Shown: positions 1 through 8,148 of the stretch, piece after piece
Layout: each line of letters opens with the position of its first letter
How positions within the stretch are numbered: the first letter of the stretch is position 1
Notes under the pieces: model-generated
What the model saw: the letters and a program-made list of their open reading frames with translations, nothing else
The model's database searches: none
Told to the model about the DNA's origin: nothing
Program-made: the position numbers and the translations under genes
DNA from: Pseudomonas lalkuanensis
GTDB taxonomy: Bacteria; Pseudomonadota; Gammaproteobacteria; Pseudomonadales; Pseudomonadaceae
Direction: 5' to 3'
Assembly (NCBI RefSeq): GCF_008807375.1
Contig: NZ_CP043311.1
Span: 1,406,001-1,470,000, forward strand
DNA: 64,000 bases

Positions 1-210
1 GAAGCCACCGGCAGCTGGGTGATGTTGCAGACCTCCACCTTCGCCAGCGGCGCCTCGCACCTCAACGCGGCGCGCCTGACGGTGAAGTTCCGCGAGGAGG
101 AGGGCGCCTGGCGCATGGCGCATTTCCAGACCGAGAACCTGTTCAGCCGCCCGGTGGAGGCGTGGAACAGCGACGCGCACCTGCCGGTGCCCGAGCGCGA
201 CGGGCAATAG
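1..210 (+). CDS. C-terminal end of an NTF2/SnoaL-like protein (partial)
   Basis: Frame 1 is open from the first base and ends at TAG 208-210, giving 69 residues of a protein that starts outside the window. The pattern of beta strands around VKFREEEGAWRMAHFQ resembles the last strands of SnoaL/NTF2-fold proteins and oxygenase beta subunits, which often sit in aromatic gene clusters. It lies about 150 bp upstream of a Rieske oxygenase operon on the same strand, so it may belong to the same pathway. The family assignment rests on a short tail and is tentative. Confidence 0.5.
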   Translation, partial: EATGSWVMLQTSTFASGASHLNAARLTVKFREEEGAWRMAHFQTENLFSRPVEAWNSDAHLPVPERDGQ

Positions 211-276
211 GACGACGCGGAATGCAGGAGCGAGGGGGACGCCGAGTTCTTGCTTGCGAAAAAGTGGTATCCGAGG

Positions 277-299
277 TTCGCGAGCAAGCTCGCTCCTAC
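277..299. repeat. REP-type palindrome (GAGCAAGCTCGC class)
   Basis: GCGAGC-AA-GCTCGC followed by TCCTAC is an intergenic REP element. The same class recurs in opposite orientation at 18082-18105. It lies between the partial gene and the dioxygenase operon. Confidence 0.7.
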
Positions 300-357
300 G
301 GATGCCGCCAACAAGAAATTTGAGTGAGTCGGCGCATTGCGCGGACGAGGAGTGATC

Positions 358-1632
358 GTGACCAACCTGATCGAAACCGTGAACCTGGCCAGCTCGCCGG
401 CCGACCTGGTACTGCACGACCGCGTGCACACCTCCCTCTACACCGACGCCCGCATCTTCGACGAAGAGCTGGAGAAGGTCTTCTACAGCACCTGGATCTG
501 GGTGGCCCACGCCAGCGAGATTCCCGATAACGGCAGCTACAAGAGCACCTACATCGGCAAGCAGCCGGTGATCGTCGTGCGCGACCGCAAGAAGGACGTG
601 CATGTGCTGCTCAACCGTTGCCGCCACCGTGGCGCCACCGTTTGCGAACACAAGAAGGGCAAGGCCAACAGCTTCGTCTGCCCCTACCACGGCTGGAGTT
701 ACGCCCTGGACGGCAGCCTGCGCGGCGTGCCGCACCCGGAGAGCTACGCCGACTGCCTGGACAAGGGCGAACTGCCCCTGGTCAGCCTTCGTGTCGAGCA
801 ATACAACGGCATGATCTTCGCCACCTTCAAGGACGACATCGAGCCGCTGGTGGACTTCCTCGGCCCGGCCAGGAAGTGGATCGATCTGTTCATGAAGCAG
901 GGCGCCGGCTACGGCGTGAAGGTTTCCGGTGAGCACCGCTTCCGCTTCCCCGGCAACTGGAAGATCCAGCTGGAAAACACCACCGACGCCTACCACTTCC
1001 CGCTGGTGCACAAATCCTTCCTGTCCTCGGTGGACGAGCAGACCCTGGAACTCTTCGACTTCGTCGAAGGCCCGGGCTACGTCGAGGATCTCGGCAACGG
1101 CCACAGCGTGATGGTGATGATCCCGGACCTCGTGGACCTGGAAGCCGACCTGGACAAACCGATCCCCGAGCGCTTCGAGGCCCTGGCCATCGATCTGCGC
1201 GCCGAGGGCATCGAGGAGCAGCAGGTGCGCCGCATCGTCCGTGCCGTGGGCGGCTCGGGCTTCAACCTCAACCTGTTCCCCAACGTGGCCTGCTCCATGG
1301 CCTTCTTCCGCGTGCTGCAGCCGATCTCGGTGAACGAGACCGAGATCCACCACGCGGTGATCACCATGGATGGCGGCCCGGCCGTGGCCAACCGCTACCG
1401 CCTGCGCCTGCACGAGCACTTCCAGGGCCCCATGGGCTTCGGTACCCCGGACGATTCCGAGGCCTGGGAGCGCGTGCAGAAGGGCGCCCAGGCGGGCACC
1501 GACCTCTGGATCATGCTCAACCGCGGCCTGCCCGGCGAGAAGCCGAGCGAGGACGGGCTGATCAGCGACGTGAGCGCCGAGACCGGCATGCGTGCGGCCT
1601 ATCAGCAGTGGAAAAAGATGATGTCCGCCTGA
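358..1632 (+). CDS. Aromatic-ring-hydroxylating dioxygenase, alpha (Rieske) subunit
   Basis: This is the catalytic subunit of a non-heme iron dioxygenase, which inserts O2 into an aromatic ring to give a cis-diol. With the GTG start at 358 (AGGAG at 348-352) it has 424 residues. The Rieske ligands C88, H90, C108 and H111 are present, and the mononuclear iron motif ENTTDAYHFPLVH carries bridging D210 and ligands H213 and H218. An in-frame TTG at 337 is a less likely start. The beta subunit, an SDR and a reductase follow on the same strand. The sequence is clearly different from AntA at 19703-21097. The substrate is not identifiable; the position beside cat genes suggests a product that drains to catechol. 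Confidence 0.9.
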   Translation: MTNLIETVNLASSPADLVLHDRVHTSLYTDARIFDEELEKVFYSTWIWVAHASEIPDNGSYKSTYIGKQPVIVVRDRKKDVHVLLNRCRHRGATVCEHKKGKANSFVCPYHGWSYALDGSLRGVPHPESYADCLDKGELPLVSLRVEQYNGMIFATFKDDIEPLVDFLGPARKWIDLFMKQGAGYGVKVSGEHRFRFPGNWKIQLENTTDAYHFPLVHKSFLSSVDEQTLELFDFVEGPGYVEDLGNGHSVMVMIPDLVDLEADLDKPIPERFEALAIDLRAEGIEEQQVRRIVRAVGGSGFNLNLFPNVACSMAFFRVLQPISVNETEIHHAVITMDGGPAVANRYRLRLHEHFQGPMGFGTPDDSEAWERVQKGAQAGTDLWIMLNRGLPGEKPSEDGLISDVSAETGMRAAYQQWKKMMSA

Positions 1633-1655
1633 CCCTCATCCGGCGCCTCGCGCCA

Positions 1656-1679
1656 CCTTCTCCCGCGAGCGGGAGAAGG
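1656..1679. repeat. Perfect hairpin between alpha and beta subunit genes
   Basis: CCTTCTCCCGC-GA-GCGGGAGAAGG is an 11-bp perfect stem in the 88-bp gap between the two oxygenase genes. It belongs to the CTCTCCC...GGGAGAG dispersed family also seen near 7042, 10672, 10746, 11882 and 43628. Inside an operon it could pause transcription or shield the upstream mRNA. Confidence 0.75.
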
Positions 1680-1720
1680 CAAGGGGTTGGCTACGCAACG
1701 CACTTTCTAAGAGACGAACC

Positions 1721-2197
1721 ATGAACCTTGAATTGCTCAACCACGTCAGTGCCTTCATCTGGCAGGAAGCGGACATGCTCGACCACGGCGACTTCGACGC
1801 CTGGCTGAACCTGTGGACCGAGAAGGGCACCTACATCATCCCGATCGATCCGAACGAGACCGACTTCGAGAACACCCTGAACTACGCCTACGACGACCAC
1901 CATATGCGTCAGTTGCGCGTGCAGCGCCTGATCGGCGGCGAGTCCATCTCCACCAGCCCACGCGCCCGCACCGTGCGCGCCCTGTCGCGCTTCCGCGTGC
2001 TCGGCGAGGAAGACGGCGTGGTGACCGTGCGCTGCGCACAGAACCTGCGGGAGTTCCGCAAGGACGTGCTCAAGCACTACACCGCCGACATCACCTTCCA
2101 GCTCAAGCGCGAAGGCGAGGGCTTCAAGATCCAGCGCAAGCTGATCCAGTTGATCAACTCGACCGATACCCTGGCCGGTATCGGCTACATCCTGTAA
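1721..2197 (+). CDS. Aromatic-ring-hydroxylating dioxygenase, beta subunit
   Basis: This 158-residue protein is the usual length for the NTF2-fold structural subunit of alpha3beta3 Rieske oxygenases. The N-terminal region has the family pattern of FIWQEADMLDHGDFDAWLNLW followed by acidic and aromatic strands; the C-terminal half (about residues 95-158) has the KRKLIQLINS-type last strand. It follows the alpha gene and ends 10 bp before the SDR gene. A partner role for the alpha subunit is well supported; the substrate is not. Confidence 0.9.
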   Translation: MNLELLNHVSAFIWQEADMLDHGDFDAWLNLWTEKGTYIIPIDPNETDFENTLNYAYDDHHMRQLRVQRLIGGESISTSPRARTVRALSRFRVLGEEDGVVTVRCAQNLREFRKDVLKHYTADITFQLKREGEGFKIQRKLIQLINSTDTLAGIGYIL

Positions 2198-2207
2198 GGA
2201 GCGCGCC

Positions 2208-2948
2208 ATGACCCAGGTAGCACTGGTAACCGGCGCCGCCCAGGGCCTCGGCCTCGCCATCGCCAGCCGTCTCTTCGTTGCCGGTTACGCGGTGGCGATC
2301 ACCGACCTGTCGCTGGAACGCGCCGAGGCCGCTGCCGACCGGCTCGACCCCAGCGGCGAACGCTGCCTGGCGCTGAAGCTCGACGTGGCCAGCAAGGCTG
2401 ACTTCGAAGCGGCCCTGACGGCGACCCTGGAGCGCTTCGGCGGCCTGCACGTGGTGGTGAACAACGCCGCCATGACCATGACCACGCCGGTCATGCAGAT
2501 CAGCCCCGAGGAGTTCGACCGCGTCCTCAGCCTCAACACCCGCAGCGTCTTCGTCGGCTGCCAGGTGTTCGGTGCGCATATGGCGGCGGCCGGTTACGGA
2601 CGGATCGTCAACATGGCCTCCCTGGCCGGACAGAACGGTGGCACCGCCACGGGCGCGCACTATGCCGCGTCCAAGGGCGCCATCGTCACCCTGACCAAGA
2701 TCTTCGCCAAGGAGCTGGCGGCCGGCGGCGTCACCGTGAATGCCATCGCGCCGGGGCCGATCGAGTCGCCGGCGGTGCGCGCGGCGGTGCCGGCGGAACG
2801 CATGGAAGGGCTGCTGGCCAATATCCCGGTCAAGCGCCTGGGCGATGCCGATTTCCTCGGCGACCTGGTGGTGCAGTTGGCACGTCCGGAAGCTTATTTC
2901 ACGACCGGGGCGACCTGGGATGTCAACGGTGGGCTGTTCATGCGCTGA
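2208..2948 (+). CDS. Short-chain dehydrogenase/reductase (putative dihydrodiol dehydrogenase)
   Basis: This 246-residue classical SDR is preceded by a strong AAGGAG. It has the cofactor motif GAAQGLG (G9, G13, G15), NNAA at 85-88, and catalytic S138, Y152 and K156. The DVASKAD stretch points to NAD(P)-binding as in FabG-like enzymes. Its place directly after the oxygenase subunits suggests it oxidises the cis-diol made by the oxygenase, as BenD does. It belongs to the general FabG-like group, so the exact reaction is inferred from context. Confidence 0.88.
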   Translation: MTQVALVTGAAQGLGLAIASRLFVAGYAVAITDLSLERAEAAADRLDPSGERCLALKLDVASKADFEAALTATLERFGGLHVVVNNAAMTMTTPVMQISPEEFDRVLSLNTRSVFVGCQVFGAHMAAAGYGRIVNMASLAGQNGGTATGAHYAASKGAIVTLTKIFAKELAAGGVTVNAIAPGPIESPAVRAAVPAERMEGLLANIPVKRLGDADFLGDLVVQLARPEAYFTTGATWDVNGGLFMR

Positions 2949-3009
2949 TCGTCTGTCCAGGGGCGGCTGCGCGTCGGGGAAGCCGCGTTGAAAGTGCCTT
3001 CGAAATGCT

Positions 3010-3027
3010 CATTTACAGTCGTAAATG
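3010..3027. promoter_or_regulatory. Perfect inverted repeat upstream of the reductase gene
   Basis: CATTTAC-AGTC-GTAAATG (7-bp arms) sits in the 223-bp gap between the SDR and reductase genes. The gap is unusually long for an operon, so this may be an operator or part of a second promoter for the reductase genes. No T-run follows, which argues against a terminator. Confidence 0.4.
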
Positions 3028-3171
3028 CCGCTTTCTCAGGCCCTTTCGCCTCGCTTCGACCTGGCTCGCAAGCCCCTGAATCAGACGATTCCAAATGATG
3101 TCGTGCGTGCAGTGCGGCAAGTAACAACGAAACAGAACGATCAGCACCCACGAGGGTGCGGGAAGGCCGGT

Positions 3172-4131
3172 ATGAGTGAGCATGTGTTGAATCTGGTGGT
3201 CCGCAAGCGGGTGGAGCAGGGCGAGGGTGTAGTGATCCTCGACCTCGCCGACCCGTCGGGCAAACCCCTGCCGGCGTTCGAGGCCGGCGCCCATGTGGAT
3301 ATCCATCTGAAATCCGGCCTGGTGCGCCAGTATTCCCTCTGCGGTGACCCGGCCAATGCCTCCGTCTACCGCCTGGGCGTGCTGCGCGATCCGGCTTCCC
3401 GTGGCGGTTCGGTTGCAGTCCACGAACTGCTGCGGGAAGGCAGCGAGGTCGCCATCGGCGCACCGCGCAACCTCTTCCCGCTGGCTACCGGCGCGAGCCG
3501 TTCGATCCTCATCGGCGGCGGCATCGGCATTACCCCGATGATCGCCATGGCCCACGAGCTGACCGCGAAGGACAGTGCCTTCGAGCTGCATTACTGCGGC
3601 CGCTCGCGCAGCCGCACCGCCTTCCTCGACGAGCTGGCAAATGCCGCCTTCGCCGCCTGCGTGCACACCCATTTCGACGACGAAGACGCCGCACAGAAGC
3701 TCGATCTGCCCGCCGTGCTGGGTCAGCCGGCCGACGATGTTCACGTCTATGTCTGCGGCCCGGCCGGGTTCATGGACTGGGTGATCGCCGAGGCGCGCAA
3801 GGCCGGTTACGCCGACGATCACATCCACCGCGAGTACTTCCAGGTGGAAGTGGACGCCAGCGGCGAGAGCTTCGAAGTGGTCGCCCAGCGCAGCGGCAAG
3901 ACCGTGCAGGTGGCCGAGGGTCAGAGCATCGTCGACGCGCTGGCCGGCGTGGGCATCAAGATCGAGATTTCCTGCGAGCAGGGCGTCTGCGGTACCTGTC
4001 TGTGCGACGTGCTGGAAGGCGAGCCGGACCACCGCGACGTCTACCTGACCGATGAAGAGAAGGCCGCCAACGACCAGATCCTGGTCTGCTGCTCGCGTGC
4101 CAAATCGAAAAAGCTGGTGCTGGACATCTGA
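3172..4131 (+). CDS. VanB/phthalate-dioxygenase-reductase type oxidoreductase
   Basis: This 319-residue electron-transfer protein carries electrons from NAD(P)H to the oxygenase. The flavin domain has RQYSL (52-56), the nucleotide domain has GGGIGITP (115-122) and VYVCGPAGFM, and a C-terminal plant-type [2Fe-2S] domain has C268, C273, C276 and C306. This order (flavin, NAD, iron-sulfur) is class IA; AntC and BenC have the iron-sulfur domain first. ATG 3172 gives the normal family length; in-frame codons back to 3025 add an unlikely N-terminus. Confidence 0.9.
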   Translation: MSEHVLNLVVRKRVEQGEGVVILDLADPSGKPLPAFEAGAHVDIHLKSGLVRQYSLCGDPANASVYRLGVLRDPASRGGSVAVHELLREGSEVAIGAPRNLFPLATGASRSILIGGGIGITPMIAMAHELTAKDSAFELHYCGRSRSRTAFLDELANAAFAACVHTHFDDEDAAQKLDLPAVLGQPADDVHVYVCGPAGFMDWVIAEARKAGYADDHIHREYFQVEVDASGESFEVVAQRSGKTVQVAEGQSIVDALAGVGIKIEISCEQGVCGTCLCDVLEGEPDHRDVYLTDEEKAANDQILVCCSRAKSKKLVLDI

Positions 4132-4150
4132 CAGCGAAAGGGGCAAGACC

Positions 4151-4651
4151 ATGGTCGATACCACTGGATTCCGTAATGCCATGGCGCTGCTGGGCGGCGC
4201 CGTTTCCGTCATCACCACCGATGGCGCCGCAGGCCGGTTCGGCTTTACCGCCTCGGCGGTGTGCAGCGTCACCGACCAGCCGCCGACGCTGCTGGTGTGC
4301 ATGAACCGCTCCTCGTTCGCCAACGGACATTTCAAACAGAACGGCGTGCTCAGCGTGAACGTGCTGACCGCCGAACTGAAGGAAATCTCCGCCGTGTTCG
4401 CCAACCGCGAGCTGGACTCCGAGCAGCGCTTCGCCCGCGCCAGCTGGAGCACCCTGGAAAGTGGCTCCCCGCTGCTGGACGACGCCCTGGTGAGCTTCGA
4501 CTGCCGCATCGCCCAGGCCCATGAAGTGGGTTCGCACACCATCTTCTACTGCGAGGTGCTGGGGATCGTTCATGGCAAGAACCAGGAAGGCCTGGTGTAT
4601 TTCAACCGCGCCTACCACCGCCTGGGAGACGCCTCGCGCTCGGCGTGCTGA
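4151..4651 (+). CDS. Flavin reductase-like domain protein (HpaC family)
   Basis: This 166-residue single-domain protein resembles short-chain flavin reductases, with FRNAMALLGGAVSVITT at the start, GFTASAVCSVTDQPPTLLVCMN in the middle and a GxxxY/FNRAYHRL tail. Such enzymes reduce free FMN or FAD with NAD(P)H for two-component monooxygenases. It follows the Rieske-type reductase by 19 bp with GAAAGG as ribosome site. No flavin-dependent monooxygenase gene is visible in the cluster, so its partner is unknown. Confidence 0.88.
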   Translation: MVDTTGFRNAMALLGGAVSVITTDGAAGRFGFTASAVCSVTDQPPTLLVCMNRSSFANGHFKQNGVLSVNVLTAELKEISAVFANRELDSEQRFARASWSTLESGSPLLDDALVSFDCRIAQAHEVGSHTIFYCEVLGIVHGKNQEGLVYFNRAYHRLGDASRSAC

Positions 4652-4660
4652 TCCGGGGGC

Positions 4661-4708
4661 GGTGGGCTGAAGCCCACCGATGAAAGAATTCCGGAGTCAA
4701 TCCGGAAT
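4661..4708. terminator. Tandem hairpins downstream of the flavin reductase gene
   Basis: GGTGGGCT-GA-AGCCCACC at 4661-4678 is followed by ATTCCGGA-GTCAA-TCCGGAAT at 4688-4708. Both stems are perfect 8-mers. Neither has a T-run, so they could mark the operon end or act as an operator. The rest of the gap to 4925 is AT-richer and probably holds the porin promoter. Confidence 0.5.
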
Positions 4709-4925
4709 AATGAATGAAGTTGTATTTCATCCGTTCTGACGATGTACCCATAACTAGAAATCGAGGGCGCCTGTACATGTTCGGGTGGCGGGCCTTGCTA
4801 CGACCTTTTTGCAGTAAGTGGTTATAAAAACAATAGGTGGATTAACTGCCGAAGTTGTTCTTTTCGTTAATTAATCTGCTCCCACTCTATGTGCATTGCG
4901 TGCACATGTAATAAGGATCACGTCC

Positions 4926-6203
4926 ATGTTTCAGAAAAGCTGGCTGGCCAGCGGCGTAGCTGCCGCAGGCCTGATGGGAATGCTCATGCCGATGTCTGCC
5001 CAGGCGGACTTCGTGAAGGATCGGCAAATCAGCCTTGGCCTGCGCAACTTCTATATCGACCGTGACTTCAAACAGGAAGATGCGCCGAAATCGCGTCTCG
5101 GAAGTTGGACCCAGGGTTTCGACTTTCGCGCTATCTCCGGATATACAGAAGGCACTGTGCAGTTCGGTCTGGATGTTTCCGGGCAATATGCTTTCCGCCT
5201 CGATGGCGGCGGTGGCCGCGGCCCGGACACCATCATTCCCTACGATGACAGCAAGGGGGAGCAGGCGCACGAATATGGCCGCGCCGCGCTGACCGGCAAG
5301 ATGCGTTATTCCAAGACCGAACTGAAGGTGGGCGAGCACCGCCCGATGCTGCCGGTGGCCTTCTACGACGACACCCGCCAGTTGATCACCACCTACCACG
5401 GCTTCCTGCTGGAATCCCGCGAGGTGGACAAGCTCACCCTCACCGGCGGGCGCTTCACCGAGATCAGCAGCCGCGAATCGTCCGGCCGCGAGAAGATGTA
5501 CCTGTTCAACGGCCCGGACATCAAACGTCGCAGCGATGGCCTGAACTTCGGGGGCGCCACCTACGCGTTCAGCCCTGCGCTGAATGCCAGCTACTTCTAC
5601 GGCCAGCTGGAAGACATCTACCAGCAGCACTACCTGGGCGTGACCCACAACGCCGACCTGGGGGGCGGTTACGGCCTGAAGACCGACCTGCGCTACTTCG
5701 ATAACAGCGAAGACGGCAAGGCGCTCTACGGCGACATCGACAACCACTCCTACGGCGCCATGACCACCCTGCGCAAGGGCGCCCACGCCATCGGCGTCGG
5801 CTACCAGCGCATGCTCGGCGAAAGCACCTTCCCGACGCTGAACGGCTTCGCCCCTCAGCCCTACCTGGTTAACTGGTCCACCGTCGGCTTCGTCAAGCCG
5901 AACGAAAGTTCCTGGCAGCTGCGCTACGACCTCGACTTCGCCGCCTACGGCGTTCCCGGCCTCAAGCTGATGACCCGCTACCTGCGCGGCACCGGCATCG
6001 ACCGTGGCAACAACGCCCTGGACCAGAACGTGGAGAGCGAGCGCAACTTCTTCCTCAGCTACGTGGTGCAGAGCGGCCCGCTCAAAGGCGTGGGCTTCGA
6101 ATGGCGCAACATCGACGTCAAGACCCGCTACGGCGCTGGCAGCGCCTCCGGGCCGGACTACCAGGAGAACCGCCTGATCACCACCTACACCTTCAAGTTC
6201 TGA
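4926..6203 (+). CDS. OprD-family outer-membrane porin
   Basis: This 425-residue protein has a signal peptide (MFQKSWLASG..., cut near SAQA-DF) and the OprD-family signature DRQISLGLRNFYIDRDF, then repeated amphipathic strands and a C-terminal strand ending in F. OprD-family porins take up small carboxylates and aromatics by facilitated diffusion. AAGGA at 4912-4916 supports ATG 4926. Its place after an aromatic dioxygenase operon suggests uptake of that pathway's substrate. The exact ligand is not readable from sequence. Confidence 0.92.
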   Translation: MFQKSWLASGVAAAGLMGMLMPMSAQADFVKDRQISLGLRNFYIDRDFKQEDAPKSRLGSWTQGFDFRAISGYTEGTVQFGLDVSGQYAFRLDGGGGRGPDTIIPYDDSKGEQAHEYGRAALTGKMRYSKTELKVGEHRPMLPVAFYDDTRQLITTYHGFLLESREVDKLTLTGGRFTEISSRESSGREKMYLFNGPDIKRRSDGLNFGGATYAFSPALNASYFYGQLEDIYQQHYLGVTHNADLGGGYGLKTDLRYFDNSEDGKALYGDIDNHSYGAMTTLRKGAHAIGVGYQRMLGESTFPTLNGFAPQPYLVNWSTVGFVKPNESSWQLRYDLDFAAYGVPGLKLMTRYLRGTGIDRGNNALDQNVESERNFFLSYVVQSGPLKGVGFEWRNIDVKTRYGAGSASGPDYQENRLITTYTFKF

Positions 6204-6209
6204 GCCAAC

Positions 6210-6240
6210 GGGGCCGGCCAAGGAGGGGCGGCCCCTTTTT
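6210..6240 (+). terminator. Rho-independent terminator after the porin gene
   Basis: GGGGCCG (6210-6216) pairs with CGGCCCC (6229-6235) and is followed by TTTTT. It lies 7 bp after the porin stop codon. Confidence 0.85.
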
Positions 6241-6262
6241 CAAACCTGGCAGCGAGACCCCG

Positions 6263-6886
6263 ATGCGACTCTACGAACTCATCACCTTCACCCTGCGCGT
6301 GCGCACCCCGGCTGCGGCCCTGGCGCGCCTGGAATCCACCCTGGCCGAGGCACTGCCGGGGTGCACCCTGGTGGGCTGCTGGGTTTCGGAAATCGGCCCG
6401 TTGAACCAGATCGCCGTGCTGCGCGGCTTCACCGACGAGACCGCGCGTCAGGCCGAACGCGAGCGCTACCTGCTGGCGCGGGATGCCTTCGGCATCGAAG
6501 AACTCATGCTCGACATGAAGGTGGAGAACTACAGCCTCTTCCCCTTCCTCGAACCCCTGGCGCCGGGCGCCCACGGACCCTTCTACGAACTGCGCGAATA
6601 CAACCTGATCCCCTCCGGCCTGACGCCGACACTGGACGGCTGGAAGAAGGCCGTCGGGCCGCGCACTGCGGAAGGTTATTCACAGGTCTGCGCGGCCTTC
6701 TACGCCACCGATGGCCGCACGCCGCGTTACCTGCACATCTGGCCCTACGCGACCCTGGAACAGCGCCTGGACGTACGCACGCGGGCGGTCGAAGACGGCG
6801 TATGGCCGCCAGAGAATTCCGGTCCGCAACTGCGGGAAATGCATTCCACCGTCTACCTGCCGGCGAAGTTCTCACCCTTGCAGTAG
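6263..6886 (+). CDS. NIPSNAP-domain protein
   Basis: ATG 6263 gives 207 residues. The protein has two related ferredoxin-like halves, the first starting RLYELITFTLRVR and the second FYELREYNL, which is the NIPSNAP pattern (dimeric alpha/beta barrel fold). NIPSNAP genes often occur in aromatic and xenobiotic clusters, but a biochemical role is not established for most. It lies between the upper-pathway porin and catR. The start is set by alignment of the MRLYEL opening. Confidence 0.85.
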   Translation: MRLYELITFTLRVRTPAAALARLESTLAEALPGCTLVGCWVSEIGPLNQIAVLRGFTDETARQAERERYLLARDAFGIEELMLDMKVENYSLFPFLEPLAPGAHGPFYELREYNLIPSGLTPTLDGWKKAVGPRTAEGYSQVCAAFYATDGRTPRYLHIWPYATLEQRLDVRTRAVEDGVWPPENSGPQLREMHSTVYLPAKFSPLQ

Positions 6887-6909
6887 CGGCTTTTTTCACG
6901 CTTCACCTC

Positions 6910-6940
6910 AGCCCGTTCCACTCCTTTGCGGGCTTTTTTT
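6910..6940 (+). terminator. Rho-independent terminator after the NIPSNAP gene
   Basis: AGCCCG (6910-6915) pairs with CGGGCT (6929-6934) ahead of a 7-base T-run. It lies 24 bp after the gene and faces away from catR. Confidence 0.75.
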
Positions 6941-6963
6941 CTATGCACGATGGTTGGCCTTGT

Positions 6964-7003
6964 TGTGGGAGCGAATTCATTCGCGAATAAATTCGCTCCC
7001 ACA
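6964..7003. repeat. REP palindrome, 40 bp
   Basis: TGTGGGAGCGAATTCATTCG is followed by its near-reverse complement with one mismatch region (AATAA). It matches intact copies at 23685-23724 and 42523-42562. Confidence 0.9.
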
Positions 7004-7041
7004 AAGAGCGAACAGGACTGCGCCTGAGATGAGCCCAGAGT

Positions 7042-7078
7042 CACCCCTCTACCTCCGGGAGAGGGGCCGGGGGTGAGG
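7042..7078. repeat. CTCTCCC-type dispersed hairpin repeat
   Basis: CACCCCTCT...GGGAGAGGGG and GGGGGTGAGGG form a member of the same dispersed family seen at 10672-10785. It lies between the NIPSNAP gene and the 3' end of catR. Confidence 0.7.
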
Positions 7079-7139
7079 GCGGTTTGGCTCTGCACGGTGT
7101 CGATGCGCCCCCACAGAAATGACCGGCTCACCAGATGAG

Positions 7140-8024
7140 CTAGCCGATATGCCCCTCTGCCAGCTCTTCGATCAGCGCAAGGCAGTGGGTCAGAGCCGGC
7201 GATGCGTCGCCCACGCGGCGGCTGATGATGATGGGCGAGGTGGCCTGGGCTTCCTGCAGGCTGGCATAGCCGATGTCGATGCGGTGCAGCACCTGCACCG
7301 AGGCCGGTACCAGGGTGATGCCGATGCCGGCGGCCACCAGGCCGATGGCGGTCTGCAGTTCGTTGGTCCACTGCGCCACCTCGATCTGCAGGCCATAGGC
7401 GGCGAACAGGGACAGCACGTGATCGGCGTAGCTTGGCCTGGGGTTGCCCGGATAGAGCACGAAAGGCTCCTGGGCCAGGTCGGTGAGGCTCACGGGACCT
7501 GGCAGCAACGGGTGTCCGGCGGGGAGGGCGGCCACCAGCGGGTCGAGGGTGAGCACCTCTTGCTGGATAGCCGGATCGTTGATGTGGATGCGGCCGAAGC
7601 CGACGTCGATGCGCCCGGCCTTGAGGGAGTCCACTTGTTGCAGGGTGGTCATCTCGGAAAGGCCCAGCTCCAGGCCGGCGTCGCTGCGCAGGCGGCGGAT
7701 CAGGTCGGGCAGCACGCCGTACAGGGTGGAGGGGGCGAAGCCGATGCCGAGCCAGGCCTTTTCACCGGACCCAATGCGGCGGGTATTGTCGCAGACCTTG
7801 CCCAGCTGCTCGAGCAGGGTGCGGGAATGTTCGTGGAAGAAGCGCCCGGCTTCGGTCAGGCGCAGGGGCCGGCCACGGTCCAGCAGGGCCACTCCCAGCT
7901 CCTCTTCGAGCTGCTGGATCTGGCGGCTCAGCGGAGGTTGAGCGATGTGCAGACGTTCCGCGGCGCGGGTGAAGTTGAGGGTTTCGGCGAGCGCCTGGAA
8001 GTAGCGAAGGTGGCGAAGCTCCAT
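7140..8024 (-). CDS. catR: CatR, LysR-family activator of the cat genes
   Basis: This 294-residue LysR regulator begins MELRHLRYF, with the winged-helix region RAAERLHIAQPPLSRQIQQLEEE and a C-terminal effector domain typical of CatR, which binds cis,cis-muconate. ATG at 8024 with CGGAG upstream fits the family start; an upstream ATG (8051) adds nine residues not seen in relatives. It is divergent from catB, the usual arrangement for this activator. A dyad matching the CatR/BenM consensus lies in the shared promoter at 8060-8074. Confidence 0.93.
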   Translation of the reverse strand: MELRHLRYFQALAETLNFTRAAERLHIAQPPLSRQIQQLEEELGVALLDRGRPLRLTEAGRFFHEHSRTLLEQLGKVCDNTRRIGSGEKAWLGIGFAPSTLYGVLPDLIRRLRSDAGLELGLSEMTTLQQVDSLKAGRIDVGFGRIHINDPAIQQEVLTLDPLVAALPAGHPLLPGPVSLTDLAQEPFVLYPGNPRPSYADHVLSLFAAYGLQIEVAQWTNELQTAIGLVAAGIGITLVPASVQVLHRIDIGYASLQEAQATSPIIISRRVGDASPALTHCLALIEELAEGHIG

Positions 8025-8059
8025 GGGGACTCCGGGGCGGTGGCTTTGCAAGTTTGGCG

Positions 8060-8074
8060 ATACTTTAAAGGTAT
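8060..8074. promoter_or_regulatory. CatR-type operator, ATAC-N7-GTAT
   Basis: ATAC at 8060-8063 and GTAT at 8071-8074 are separated by TTTAAAG, the consensus half-sites for BenM/CatM/CatR-type LysR regulators. It lies in the 124-bp gap between catR and catB, with TATATT (8091-8096) as a possible catB -10 element. Confidence 0.8.
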
Positions 8075-8148
8075 CAAGCTAGACAAACTCTATATTGGAC
8101 CCCTTCGCTTGTCGCGGCCACTATCCGGTACCAGATGAAACGAACCTG

